DNA of 21,114 nucleotides, taken from a virus. The stretch's first letter is position 1. Each line of letters starts with the position of its first letter. The notes beneath the pieces are model-generated. The model was not told where the DNA came from. It did not search any database and saw only the letters and a list, made by a program, of their open reading frames with translations. Position numbers and translations under genes: made by a program. Location: positions 1 to 21,114 of IMG/VR virus record IMGVR_UViG_3300046516_001094, one strand, 5' to 3'. Shown here one piece after another: positions 7,219 to 14,527 of the stretch.

Positions 7219-7892
7219 GCTTTTGCCGCCTCTAGTTCGGCTTCCTTGCGAACGAAGTAGTCGGGGATGTCGGCCTGCTGGCCGGCCGTCGTCAGGTAGT
7301 GCCATGCTTCCAGCCGTTTCACGTAGCCGCAGGTTCCGCCCTGTCGGCGATACCACCAGCAGAGTTGAACGTCGTCGAAGAGCATCTGCCTTTCGTCGTA
7401 GCGGAATTCGTCGTAGACCCAGGCTGGTACGGCCATGAAGATGCTGCCGATCTGGGGAACGTCGAGGATCGACTCGTTCCCGATCGAGAGTTCGCGCATC
7501 GCCTTCGGCGGGTTCTCTAGTCCAAGGATTCGTGGTGAGAGGATGCAGCCGCCCTCGAGCACGAGTGAGCACACGTCTTTGAGCGTGTCCGGCTGGGTGA
7601 GTTGGCAGTCGTTGTCGTATTTGACGATCAGGTCGTAGTCGGCGCTGGCGAGCGCGAGCTCGACGAGTTCGTTCATGCCGCGGCAGATACCGACGTTCTC
7701 CGGCTGCGAGACGATGGTCTGGACTCGGTTCGCGGAGAACTCTCCGTCGAGCCATTGAAAGGTGTCGTCATTGGAGGCTTGATCGAGGACGTAGTGGTCG
7801 AAGTCGCAGCCGGCGAACTCGTGGAGTGACGCGAAGCACTCTTTCGTGTAGTCGAGCCGGTCGCGCGTCAAGCTGAGGACCGCGATCTTCAC
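7215..7892 (-). CDS. GT2-like glycosyltransferase
   Basis: 225-aa GT-A fold protein. N-terminal strand IAVLSLTRDRLDYTKECFASL (3-23), VLDQASNDDT (35-44), PENVGICRGMNE (64-75), and the metal-binding motif VKYDNDCQL (90-98, DND in place of DXD). Further on it has IGSIFMAVPAW and LFDDVQLCWWYRRQGG. The DDVQLCWWYRRQG segment corresponds to the ED acceptor-side motif. The start is GTG at 7892, GTGA overlap with the 36-aa gene. No membrane segments. It probably transfers one sugar of the same glycan as the other transferases; the donor cannot be predicted. Confidence 0.85.
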   Translation of the reverse strand: MKIAVLSLTRDRLDYTKECFASLHEFAGCDFDHYVLDQASNDDTFQWLDGEFSANRVQTIVSQPENVGICRGMNELVELALASADYDLIVKYDNDCQLTQPDTLKDVCSLVLEGGCILSPRILGLENPPKAMRELSIGNESILDVPQIGSIFMAVPAWVYDEFRYDERQMLFDDVQLCWWYRRQGGTCGYVKRLEAWHYLTTAGQQADIPDYFVRKEAELEAAKA

Positions 7893-7999
7893 TTTCCTTT
7901 GCTCACCGGAGGCTTCTTCGGAGGCTTCCCCTTCGGAAGTCGGACAATAAGTTCGTCGGGGACTGCGTTATTTCCGGTTCCTGAGATGCTAAGAGCCAT
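7889..7999 (-). CDS. 36-aa Lys/Pro-rich small protein
   Basis: Short ORF MALSISGTGNNAVPDELIVR followed by LPKGKPPKKPPVSKGK. The ATG at 7999 has a GGGGGAAG ribosome site, overlaps the upstream gene by 11 bp, and its TGA overlaps the next GTG (GTGA). These junctions fit the operon's coding pattern exactly, which is the main support that it is real. The basic proline-rich tail suggests an extended segment. No family recognised. Confidence 0.5.
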   Translation of the reverse strand: MALSISGTGNNAVPDELIVRLPKGKPPKKPPVSKGK

Positions 8000-8141
8000 T
8001 GTCTTCCCCCTTCGGCTTCTGGAATCCTGTCGGTGTAGACACGGCGTGCGGCGTCATCTTCATCTCATGCCAAGTCTTCACCTTGCCGTCAACAACAGTC
8101 ACCCGCGTCTCCGTAATGGGCAGCCAGATTTCTTTTACCAT
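7989..8141 (-). CDS. 50-aa protein of unknown function
   Basis: Starts MVKEIWLPITETRVTVVDGK and ends FQKPKGEDNGS. Probably a small beta-rich domain. The ATG at 8141 shares one base with the GT4 stop (TGATG), so translation is coupled to it; the frame extends further upstream but would overlap the GT4 gene. No recognised family. It sits between GT4 and GT2 genes in the cassette. Confidence 0.55.
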   Translation of the reverse strand: MVKEIWLPITETRVTVVDGKVKTWHEMKMTPHAVSTPTGFQKPKGEDNGS

Positions 8142-9370
8142 CAGACTTTCACCCTTTCCTTTGCCCGTCTCATCGCCCGGTTCGGTCCGATCGGCTTCAC
8201 CTCGCGCGGAGAATGAATCCTCTCCAACGCAGGCTCCCAATACTCGCTCATCACCTTGTTCACGTCGTAATCGACCGCGAACTTGCGAGCGCGAGCCCGG
8301 AACACTTCATCGCCACGCGACTCATAGGCCAACTCGAGCGCGTCCACGATGGCGTCGATGTCGGGTTTCATCCAGAACGCTTCCGCCATCGCGTGATCCC
8401 ACGGGATACCGCCGACCTTCCAACCGGCACCGACGAGCTCCGGCATCGAAGTCCAGTCCGTCACGATCACCGGGGTCCCGCAAGCCTGAGCCTCCACGAT
8501 CGGGATTCCAAACCCCTCACCGTAGGACGGGTTGAGGAGCACGTCGAACAGGTTGTAGAGGCCCGCCATAGCGGCGGGCGGGTAGACGTGCTCGAGCCTA
8601 ACTTGTTCGGTGAGACGGATCGCCTCTGGCGGGATCTCGAACCGTTCCAGCATCCGGTAAAGGTTCAGTCCGTTGCGGAACCCGGTCATCTCCGTATGGA
8701 GGTGCAGGATCGCGTCAGGGTGTGTCTGCTGGAAGACGGAGAACGCCATGAACGACTCGCTGAACGACTTGCGTGCCGGTGACTGGCCCTGGTTGTTAGC
8801 GACCATGCCAACGATGAAAGCGTCCTGCGGAACCTCAAGCAGCTCGCGGAACTTGGCGAGTTCGGGTTTGTCGCTGGGAGCGAACATCTCCGTGTCGATC
8901 CCGTGCGGAACGTAGAGCGGGTCGAGACCGGCCTCGCGGAGTTGTGTCTCTCCGAACCGCGACATCGCGATCGGGATCGCCCCGGACTCGCGGAGGAAGT
9001 TGACTACCGCCGGGGGTGCCGGGTTATGGTCGACGGGCACCCAACAGGCGAGTCTGCCCTGCTGGTCGATGGCTCTATAGACGTCTACGTCTAGCGGCCA
9101 TACGTCGAACAGGGTGATGACGGTGCACGGGTCCCCGTTGCCGTGGTGCATCGCCCATTGGTAGACGGTGCGGTTCCAGTCCTCGCCTGGGTAGACGTGG
9201 AGGCCGTTCCATTTGATCGGGCCTCCCTGCAATCCGAATCCGCTCGAGATGGCGAGGTCGATGTTGTCGAGGGCGCCGATCCGTGGCGCGAACAGGCCGG
9301 TCTGTTGGCCGTAGCCAGTCGGAGCCCACGGACATACGGAGTGCCAGAGGATTTTCTTTACGCCGTCCAT
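8141..9370 (-). CDS. GT4-family (GT-B fold) glycosyltransferase
   Basis: 409-aa retaining-type glycosyltransferase. The N-terminal Rossmann domain carries the acceptor glycine loop region (WAPTGYGQQTG, 15-25). The linker has VPHGIDTEMFAP (154-165), typical of GT4 enzymes. The C-terminal domain holds FIVGMVANNQ (185-194), the K201 region, and the EX7E motif EGFGIPIVE (285-293) followed by ACGTPVIVTDWTSMPEL. These contact the nucleotide-sugar. The ATG at 9370 overlaps the preceding 63-aa gene by 13 bp and has a GAGAGG ribosome site. It is the first and largest enzyme of the cassette. By fold it differs from the GT2 enzymes, so it probably adds a different linkage, possibly the first sugar. The cassette acceptor is unknown. 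Confidence 0.93.
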   Translation of the reverse strand: MDGVKKILWHSVCPWAPTGYGQQTGLFAPRIGALDNIDLAISSGFGLQGGPIKWNGLHVYPGEDWNRTVYQWAMHHGNGDPCTVITLFDVWPLDVDVYRAIDQQGRLACWVPVDHNPAPPAVVNFLRESGAIPIAMSRFGETQLREAGLDPLYVPHGIDTEMFAPSDKPELAKFRELLEVPQDAFIVGMVANNQGQSPARKSFSESFMAFSVFQQTHPDAILHLHTEMTGFRNGLNLYRMLERFEIPPEAIRLTEQVRLEHVYPPAAMAGLYNLFDVLLNPSYGEGFGIPIVEAQACGTPVIVTDWTSMPELVGAGWKVGGIPWDHAMAEAFWMKPDIDAIVDALELAYESRGDEVFRARARKFAVDYDVNKVMSEYWEPALERIHSPREVKPIGPNRAMRRAKERVKV

Positions 9371-9549
9371 TGCTGCGCCCTCTCTACTCCCTGCCTGTAT
9401 CCACTAAGAAGTCCGGCGTTGAATGCAGAGGAGATCATGTCTCCCAACTCTTGTGCTTCCTCAACCGTCACGTCGCCACGAAAAACGGTGACGTTGTTCT
9501 TGTCGAGCCAAGCCTTCGGTTTCTCTTTTGTCCCGTTGGGCTGGCTCAT
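9358..9549 (-). CDS. 63-aa protein of unknown function
   Basis: Starts MSQPNGTKEKPKAW and has a helical end, TVEEAQELGDMISSAFNAGL. It overlaps the upstream small gene by ATGA and the GT4 gene by 13 bp, so it links the capsid block to the glycan cassette. No family recognised. Confidence 0.6.
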   Translation of the reverse strand: MSQPNGTKEKPKAWLDKNNVTVFRGDVTVEEAQELGDMISSAFNAGLLSGYRQGVERAQQWTA

Positions 9550-9770
9550 TCGTAGGACTGTGCCGTGTCGACGTCCTCGAGCTCGTCGAACCAGTCAGGT
9601 GCATGATCGACGATCGGGTCGCCTTCGTAGGCGCGGGTGCGGTTCTCGTGGAAGCTCTTGTCGATGCCTGATCCGTCTGTCATCACGCGGCCGTTCGCAT
9701 CAAGGTTGACGACGAACGATTCGTTCGCGATGTAGACCTTTCCTGTCTTTCTCGCTCTTGCTCTTGCCAT
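9546..9770 (-). CDS. Small capsid-linked protein (actinophage-type, after capsid gene)
   Basis: 74-aa protein, basic start (MARARARKTGKVYIANESF) then an acidic end (DPIVDHAPDWFDELEDVDT). The pattern 'VYxAxESF ... TRxxEGDPIVxxxPDWFDEL' recurs in small proteins encoded right after the major capsid gene in many actinophages (annotated as a DUF family). Function unknown, perhaps capsid- or connector-associated. An AAGGAG ribosome site is eight bases upstream of the ATG at 9770. Confidence 0.62.
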   Translation of the reverse strand: MARARARKTGKVYIANESFVVNLDANGRVMTDGSGIDKSFHENRTRAYEGDPIVDHAPDWFDELEDVDTAQSYE

Positions 9771-9797
9771 TGTCTTATCTCCTTATCCCGGTGGGTT

Positions 9798-9828
9798 GCG
9801 GGTCGGCCCCGGGACCGGACCGACCCGC
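9798..9828. repeat. Inverted repeat (9-bp stem) after capsid gene
   Basis: GCGGGTCGG at 9798-9806 pairs perfectly with CCGACCCGC at 9820-9828 around a 13-base GC-rich loop. It lies in the 77-bp gap after the capsid stop. No T-run follows on the minus strand, so it is not a standard intrinsic terminator. It could stabilise the capsid mRNA or damp read-through. Confidence 0.6.
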
Positions 9829-9847
9829 ATGATCCGCTGTCGTTTTC

Positions 9848-11284
9848 CTAGAGCACGACCAGCGACTGGAAGGCAGAGTTCGCACTCAACGTCGGTGAGA
9901 GAACCTGCGAGCTCGTCCGCCAATACATGTAGAGACCACGCTGCCCGGTCGGGTAGCGGTTGATGCTGCCGAACAGGTGCGGGATGAACTCGATGTTCAT
10001 GCCGACCCTGTCGACGATGGCGAAGTAGTTGAAGTCGCCCACGATCAGGATCGTCGAGTTCGACGATGTCGTCGTCGCGGCCATGTTCGACCACTCGAAG
10101 GCCGGGTAACCGATCAGCTCCGGCGGCAGGTTGCCCTGCAACTGGACCCAGATGTTGACGCCGTTGCTTGCGAACTGGCGGACCTTCTGGAAGGTTGCAC
10201 GGTTGCCGACGATACTTGCATTCGGCCTGTACCTCGGGCTGAGGGCGGCGTCGAGTGAGAACAGGTCTGCGACAGCGAAGACGGCCGTGGTGGCTGTCTT
10301 CGTGATTGCCGTGGCACCGCCGGCGGCAATCAGACCCTGCGGCTCATGTGATGCATGACCGAGGCCGGTGAGGAACTTCTGGGACTCCAGCGTGGCCTTC
10401 GCGTCAGCGAACACCATCGCCATGTCCTGCTGGATTCCCGCCCAGTCCTCCGCGATCTCGATCGACATCGGGATGAACGCCTGAGCCTTCTCGATGTTCA
10501 CGGTCGGCTGCGCGAGGACGGGTGCGCTGTCCCCGGCTTCCACCGCTTCGTTCAGGAACATGGCGGTTGCGCCTGCCGTGTTGATGAACTCGACGGTGTT
10601 CACGTTCGTCGTCCTGGTCCGGGCCAAGCCGCGGATCGGGTTGACGACACCAGCGTTCGTGAGGAGCAGAGACGTGTCGAGCTCGACCGGAACAGCAAAC
10701 CCGCCGGCCGTAGTCGTCAGGGACGCCGTGCGCTCCATCTCCTGACCGACGACCCTGCCGCCGGTCCTGATGTACGTCTCGAACTCCTTGCCGTACTTCC
10801 TCGATCCCGTCGCGATGAAGCGGAGTGCGACCTCCTGGTCGAGTCCGACGAGATACTCGGCGTCGGCCTGTGCGTCCTCGCGGTTGATGCCAGGGATCGC
10901 GGACCTGTACCGCTCGTCGATGATCTTGAGGGCGCCGTCCTTGTAGCCCTGCTCCAACTCGTCCATCGAGGTGGCCCGGTTGCGGTACTCCTCGAGGGCG
11001 GTCGGGTCGTCAGGGACGACGGACTGGCGCCTCGTGTTGAACTGCGGTCCTCTCGTCGGCTCGATCTCCGTGTTGCGCTCTGAGCCGTCGAGTTCCTCGA
11101 TCCGTGCGCGGCGGGCTTCCAGCTCGTCGATGAGTTTGTCGTTACCGACTAGCTCCTCGTTCAAGCCGTTCCACCGGGAACGGGTCTCGTCGTCGAACGC
11201 CTCTCCGGCGTTCTCGACTTCGATGTCCTTCAAGGAGGAGCGGATCTCTTCGTTCCTCTCTCGAAGCTGGCTTACAGACGCCAT
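9848..11284 (-). CDS. Major capsid protein, HK97 fold
   Basis: 478-aa protein. Residues 1-75 are a charged coiled-coil delta (scaffold) domain with ELEARRARIEEL. Residues from about 185 form the HK97-fold core, with the typical TASLTTTAGGFAVPVELDTS entry, VNPIRGLARTRTT, FLNEAVEAGDSAP, and the PMSIEIAEDW P-domain helix. ALSPRYRPNASIVGNRATF and LIGYPAFEWSNM lie near the A-domain. The delta domain is expected to be removed by the upstream protease. The ATG at 11284 has a strong AAGGAGG ribosome site; the frame extends upstream to 11362 but that part overlaps the protease gene, which ends 13 bp inside this start. Confidence 0.95.
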   Translation of the reverse strand: MASVSQLRERNEEIRSSLKDIEVENAGEAFDDETRSRWNGLNEELVGNDKLIDELEARRARIEELDGSERNTEIEPTRGPQFNTRRQSVVPDDPTALEEYRNRATSMDELEQGYKDGALKIIDERYRSAIPGINREDAQADAEYLVGLDQEVALRFIATGSRKYGKEFETYIRTGGRVVGQEMERTASLTTTAGGFAVPVELDTSLLLTNAGVVNPIRGLARTRTTNVNTVEFINTAGATAMFLNEAVEAGDSAPVLAQPTVNIEKAQAFIPMSIEIAEDWAGIQQDMAMVFADAKATLESQKFLTGLGHASHEPQGLIAAGGATAITKTATTAVFAVADLFSLDAALSPRYRPNASIVGNRATFQKVRQFASNGVNIWVQLQGNLPPELIGYPAFEWSNMAATTTSSNSTILIVGDFNYFAIVDRVGMNIEFIPHLFGSINRYPTGQRGLYMYWRTSSQVLSPTLSANSAFQSLVVL

Positions 11285-12525
11285 GACGGCGCCACCTCCT
11301 TCTCGTCCCGGTCCAGACCCCAGAGCGGGGTCGCTGAGTCGTCCTTGTCTGCGGCTCTCCACAGTTCAGACGTGCCCGTCAGGACGGCGTCACTGGAGGG
11401 TGCGGTCACAGCGTTTTCGGCGCTGTTCATCATCTCATCGGCGTCGGCAGGTTCATCCTGCTCGTCTTCTTTCGCCTCGGTCGAGATGAGATCACCGAGG
11501 CTGTTGAGAATCGTATTCATAGCTGCGATGTCGGGAGCGTCGTCTGGGTCGTCTTCGACAGAGATGAACGCCTGCCCGAGCTGGTACATCTGGGTAAGCA
11601 GAGATACGGATTCGATGTCTGCCCTTGTCGGATCCTCACCGCCGAGAAGCCTGCGAAGCAGCTCCTCGGTCGGGAATCGTCCGAGTACGAACTCGTCGCT
11701 GAGCGATCGAACGCCGGCGCTCGTCCCAGCATAGGCTGGAAGGGGGGTCGGGCCAAGTTCGCGGAGATAGGACTCGCGGATCGTCCGCTCGAGGATTCCC
11801 TTCGGGTTCCACGCAGACCGCTTCGGAGAACGAACGTCTTCTTTGCGGTTGATTCCAAAGCGAAAGCTGCTGCCGTAGAGGCCCGCCTCGAGGCCGGGGA
11901 TCAGACTGCGGTTGTAGTCGGTGTCGAGGAGTTGGACGTCATAACGGAGTCCTCCGTCCTCTTCGGCGAGTTTCGTGATCGGCCCAAGCGGCTTGAACCC
12001 GATCGAGGGATCTTGCCCGTGATGGAACAGGCAGCGGATCTTGCTCTTGTTCTCTCGGATCGTCTTCGTGAACGCTCCTGGCATGAACCGCTCGAAGAAA
12101 TGTCCTTCATAGTTGGACCTGATCTCTGTCCATTCTCCGAAGACGGCGGCGGTTCCTGAGAGGATCGGCATGTCACTACCCTCCGACCTTCTCAGCTCAA
12201 ACGTGCTGGTCGTGCGTACGAGGTCGTCGCGTGGTGGTGTGTCCATGTCGCTCCTACTCGAGGACTTCAACATCTTCTGTGCCGCCGCCGTCGCTGACGC
12301 TTTCGCGGAGGCGGGCACGTTCGATTGCGGGATGCGGGAGAGTGCGTTGCGGACGTGTGGAAGGTCGACGTTGCCCTGAGCGTCTTTGACGGGGAAGTGC
12401 CGCAACGAACGTGGGGTCGTCTTGCCTTCCGAGTCCTTTTTGCCTCCTGGCTCGATGTAGAGGAAGCTGGAGTCGGGTAACTCGTCCATCTGTGCTGCTG
12501 ACCATGTTGCGCGGGTCAGTTCCAT
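11272..12525 (-). CDS. Prohead protease with N- and C-terminal extensions
   Basis: 417-aa protein. Residues 1-90 are an XkdF-like domain (SSFLYIEPGGKK, RHFPVKD, LPHVRNALSRIPQS). Residues about 108-275 are the HK97-type capsid maturation protease, with LSGTAAVFGEWTEI, catalytic-type His in LFHHGQDPS (167-172), and catalytic-type Ser in GLYGSSFRF (215-223). The remaining ~130 residues are acidic and low-complexity (EDEQDEPADADE), like a scaffold tail. It cleaves the capsid delta domain during head assembly. The ATG at 12525 has a GGGGG ribosome site; a GTG at 12561 would start inside the terminator hairpin and is rejected. Confidence 0.88.
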   Translation of the reverse strand: MELTRATWSAAQMDELPDSSFLYIEPGGKKDSEGKTTPRSLRHFPVKDAQGNVDLPHVRNALSRIPQSNVPASAKASATAAAQKMLKSSSRSDMDTPPRDDLVRTTSTFELRRSEGSDMPILSGTAAVFGEWTEIRSNYEGHFFERFMPGAFTKTIRENKSKIRCLFHHGQDPSIGFKPLGPITKLAEEDGGLRYDVQLLDTDYNRSLIPGLEAGLYGSSFRFGINRKEDVRSPKRSAWNPKGILERTIRESYLRELGPTPLPAYAGTSAGVRSLSDEFVLGRFPTEELLRRLLGGEDPTRADIESVSLLTQMYQLGQAFISVEDDPDDAPDIAAMNTILNSLGDLISTEAKEDEQDEPADADEMMNSAENAVTAPSSDAVLTGTSELWRAADKDDSATPLWGLDRDEKEVAPSWRL

Positions 12526-12549
12526 CTGTGAGCCCCCTTTCGCGGGCGT

Positions 12550-12571
12550 AAAAAAACCCACTCCTGGTGGG
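12550..12571 (-). terminator. Intrinsic terminator or attenuator before the protease gene
   Basis: On the minus strand CCCAC (12571-12567), loop CAGGA, GTGGG (12561-12557), then seven T (12556-12550). The stem is short (5 bp, four G-C pairs) but perfect and directly followed by the T-run. It lies between the stop of the repeat protein gene and the protease start. Confidence 0.65.
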
Positions 12572-12592
12572 CTGGATGGGTAACTGTCCCGG

Positions 12593-13699
12593 TCATACGT
12601 AGTCGTAGATCACGAGTTTGTCGATGAGTTCACGTTTGCTGTACGGGAGTTCGCCGAGCGTCTCTGTCGTGCGTGTCGACGCCTGGAAGATGAGGGTCGG
12701 CGATGGCGCTAGCGGACGAGATCTGACGATGCCTACGCCTGGAACACCCGTGATGGTGAGTTGTGGCGCAAAGGCTGTGACATGGATGGTTGCGTGCCTT
12801 GGCCGCAAGTTGACGGTGCGGATCTTGACGCGCTTGGGGATGATGATGCCGCCGCCAGGCTGAGGCTGCGGCTGAACGAGGGAGGCGGAGACAGCGGAAT
12901 TACCGTTGATCGTCGCCGTAAGAAGTTTGACGCGAGGGACGCTGAGGACACAAGAGACAGTCGAGGTTCCTGTAGTCGTCGCGGTGAACGCTCGGGTGCG
13001 GACGATGCGGCTGAGAGAAACCGCAGATGAGCCATTGATAACGGCTGCTCTCGCACGAACTCTTGTGAGTGTCGCGGAGACTGCTGTGACACCATTGACA
13101 GTCGCGGCGCGAGCTCGTGTCCTGACAACGCTCGCGGTGACGGTCGTGACTCCGTTGATGACTGCTGCGCGCGCTCGAATCCTGACCAGCGTCGCCGAAA
13201 CAGCGGAGGATCCATTTATGGCTGCGCTTCTCGCCCGAACCCTGACCAGGACTGCCGTAACTGTTGCGACACTGTTGACGGTGGCGGAAAGAGCCTTGGG
13301 GATTCCGGCCTGGATGAATCCGTGCTGGATGATCGCCGCTGGTACAAGAGGACGTGCTCGTTCGCGATCGACGGAGAAGACAGGCTTCGGTGGTGTAACC
13401 GTAAGGGCAAACGCTGCTGCGACTAGTGCCTGAGGTCCGCTCGAGGCGGGAGCAAAGATCGCACGCCAGCGGCGGCTTTCTTGCTCGACCACCAGCGGTA
13501 ACGGTGGGGTGGCGGTAGCTGGAGGTGAGATCGCATAGAGACCATTGACGAAGATCGGATAGGGCGCTAACTCTCTCCGGCGCTCCCGCTCGATGACGAT
13601 CGGGCGTGCTGGTGTCGTGCCAACCGGACCCGGTCCTGGGTCGACGAAGCCGTGCCATTGGGCCGGCTGAATCGGTTGGCTGCGGCCGAGCCTACTCAT
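12593..13699 (-). CDS. 368-aa repeat protein, probable virion fibre/appendage component
   Basis: Product in three parts. Residues 30-130 hold three related Pro/Arg-rich units (RPIVIERERRRELAPYP, LPLVVEQESRRWRAIFAP, KPVFSVDRERARPLVPA). Residues 138-281 hold seven tandem units of 20-22 aa on the pattern AAxINGxxAVSATLxRxRAR. Residues 282-368 are a different domain ending SKRELIDKLVIYDYV. The alternation of small beta-forming residues with Arg pairs suggests a repetitive beta-rod. I do not recognise a named family. It starts at an ATG overlapping the upstream stop as ATGA. The location between fibre-like genes and the protease suggests a virion role. It has no signal peptide or membrane segment. 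Confidence 0.65.
   Translation of the reverse strand: MSRLGRSQPIQPAQWHGFVDPGPGPVGTTPARPIVIERERRRELAPYPIFVNGLYAISPPATATPPLPLVVEQESRRWRAIFAPASSGPQALVAAAFALTVTPPKPVFSVDRERARPLVPAAIIQHGFIQAGIPKALSATVNSVATVTAVLVRVRARSAAINGSSAVSATLVRIRARAAVINGVTTVTASVVRTRARAATVNGVTAVSATLTRVRARAAVINGSSAVSLSRIVRTRAFTATTTGTSTVSCVLSVPRVKLLTATINGNSAVSASLVQPQPQPGGGIIIPKRVKIRTVNLRPRHATIHVTAFAPQLTITGVPGVGIVRSRPLAPSPTLIFQASTRTTETLGELPYSKRELIDKLVIYDYV
12872..13285. repeat. Seven in-frame ~60-bp repeats inside the 368-aa gene
   Basis: Units of 20, 20, 20, 20, 21, 22 and about 20 codons encode the AAxINGxxAVSATLxRxRAR motif. DNA copies are diverged but share blocks such as the codons for INGxS and RxRAR. Frame is kept throughout, showing expansion under protein-level selection. 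Confidence 0.8.
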
Positions 13700-14286
13700 C
13701 TACTAGCCGCCAGATCGACAGCAGAATCAACGTAGACGGGAAGCGGAGGATTCGTTGGTGACGTATAGGTGATCGTCAAAACCAGTTTCGGATAGCCGAC
13801 CGTGACGACAGCCGAGTTGGAGGCTCCGGTCGCAAGGTTGGTGCAGATGATGTATGTACGGCTAGTCGAAGACGCTTCGGAAACGGTCTGTACCGTTGTT
13901 AGGTTGACCGTGGCTCGCGTTGTGGTGGTGCTGTAAGAAGCCCCGGCGAGCATCTGTTGTGTGCCGGTGTTATTAGCGGCGACCTTGTGGGCCAAACCAG
14001 CCACTCCGGTCGTGAACACCGAACACAACCAATCGATGCTGTCCGTTGTGAGGGCTATCTGTGTGACGGTTGATCCGGACGGAATCCCCCAAATACTCTC
14101 ATAGGTTCCTGTGATCGACCAGCCGGTTGCACCAGCCGTAATCTCGGAGGCGGTCAGGTTCTTCCCTGCGAGGCTGACCGTTAGACCGTTAGTGCCGTTC
14201 TGAACTCCCGTCTCGGTAGCTACAGCGGCGAACGACCAACCGAGCGTTCCGGTCGTGAAATCCCAGGTTTTCGTCGCGGTCGCCAT
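13696..14286 (-). CDS. Beta-rich virion-associated protein (jelly-roll-like)
   Basis: 196-aa, Thr/Ser/Ala-rich protein starting MATATKTWDFTTGTLGWSFA. The opening WDFTTGTLGWSF pattern resembles carbohydrate-binding-module-like and phage appendage beta-sandwich domains. The rest is alternating strands (GYPKLVLTITYTS near the C-terminus). No catalytic motif is visible. ATG follows directly on the previous TAG (TAGATG) and its TGA overlaps the next ATG. A cell-surface-binding or decorating role is possible but inferred from fold impression and neighbours. Confidence 0.55.
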   Translation of the reverse strand: MATATKTWDFTTGTLGWSFAAVATETGVQNGTNGLTVSLAGKNLTASEITAGATGWSITGTYESIWGIPSGSTVTQIALTTDSIDWLCSVFTTGVAGLAHKVAANNTGTQQMLAGASYSTTTTRATVNLTTVQTVSEASSTSRTYIICTNLATGASNSAVVTVGYPKLVLTITYTSPTNPPLPVYVDSAVDLAASR

Positions 14287-14520
14287 CTAGCCGGACTCCG
14301 CGCTCAAACCGCCACGCGAAACAGATGAGCGGAGATCGAGCGAGCCAGCGTAGATCGGGTTCACGCCCACGCTCAGGATCGCCGGTCCGAGATGAACGTC
14401 AAGGTATGGCCCATACCGAGAGCCGGACGGACAACGTCGCGCCCGACTATCCAGATGGACTCCGAGCGAGAACCAGCGGTCGAAGCACCACTGAGCAGCC
14501 CACCATGACCCGTAGTGCAT
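14287..14520 (-). CDS. Small Trp/Tyr-rich protein of unknown function
   Basis: 77-aa protein starting MHYGSWWAAQWCFDRWFSLG and ending in a Ser/Arg-rich tail. The 'WFSLGVHLD...GPYLDVHLGPAILSVGVNP' pattern (about residues 16-52) occurs in small proteins of unknown function in actinophage genomes. The ATG at 14520, seven bases after the preceding stop, is chosen because an upstream ATG at 14550 would overlap that gene by 23 bp; neither has a clear ribosome site, so translation is probably coupled. Confidence 0.55.
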   Translation of the reverse strand: MHYGSWWAAQWCFDRWFSLGVHLDSRARRCPSGSRYGPYLDVHLGPAILSVGVNPIYAGSLDLRSSVSRGGLSAESG

Positions 14521-14527
14521 GTGCCAT

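Noticed and set aside
7219-7755. Upstream extension of the deacetylase-like gene to a 365-aa ORF
   Set aside because: The extension lies wholly inside the GT2 gene in another frame and is Arg-rich shadow sequence; the GTGA overlap start at 7218 fits the operon.
11285-11362. Longer start for the capsid gene
   Set aside because: The extra residues overlap the protease gene and the strong AAGGAGG site precedes the ATG at 11284.
12872-13285. Diversity-generating retroelement variable region
   Set aside because: No reverse transcriptase or template repeat is present; the repeats are in-frame protein repeats.
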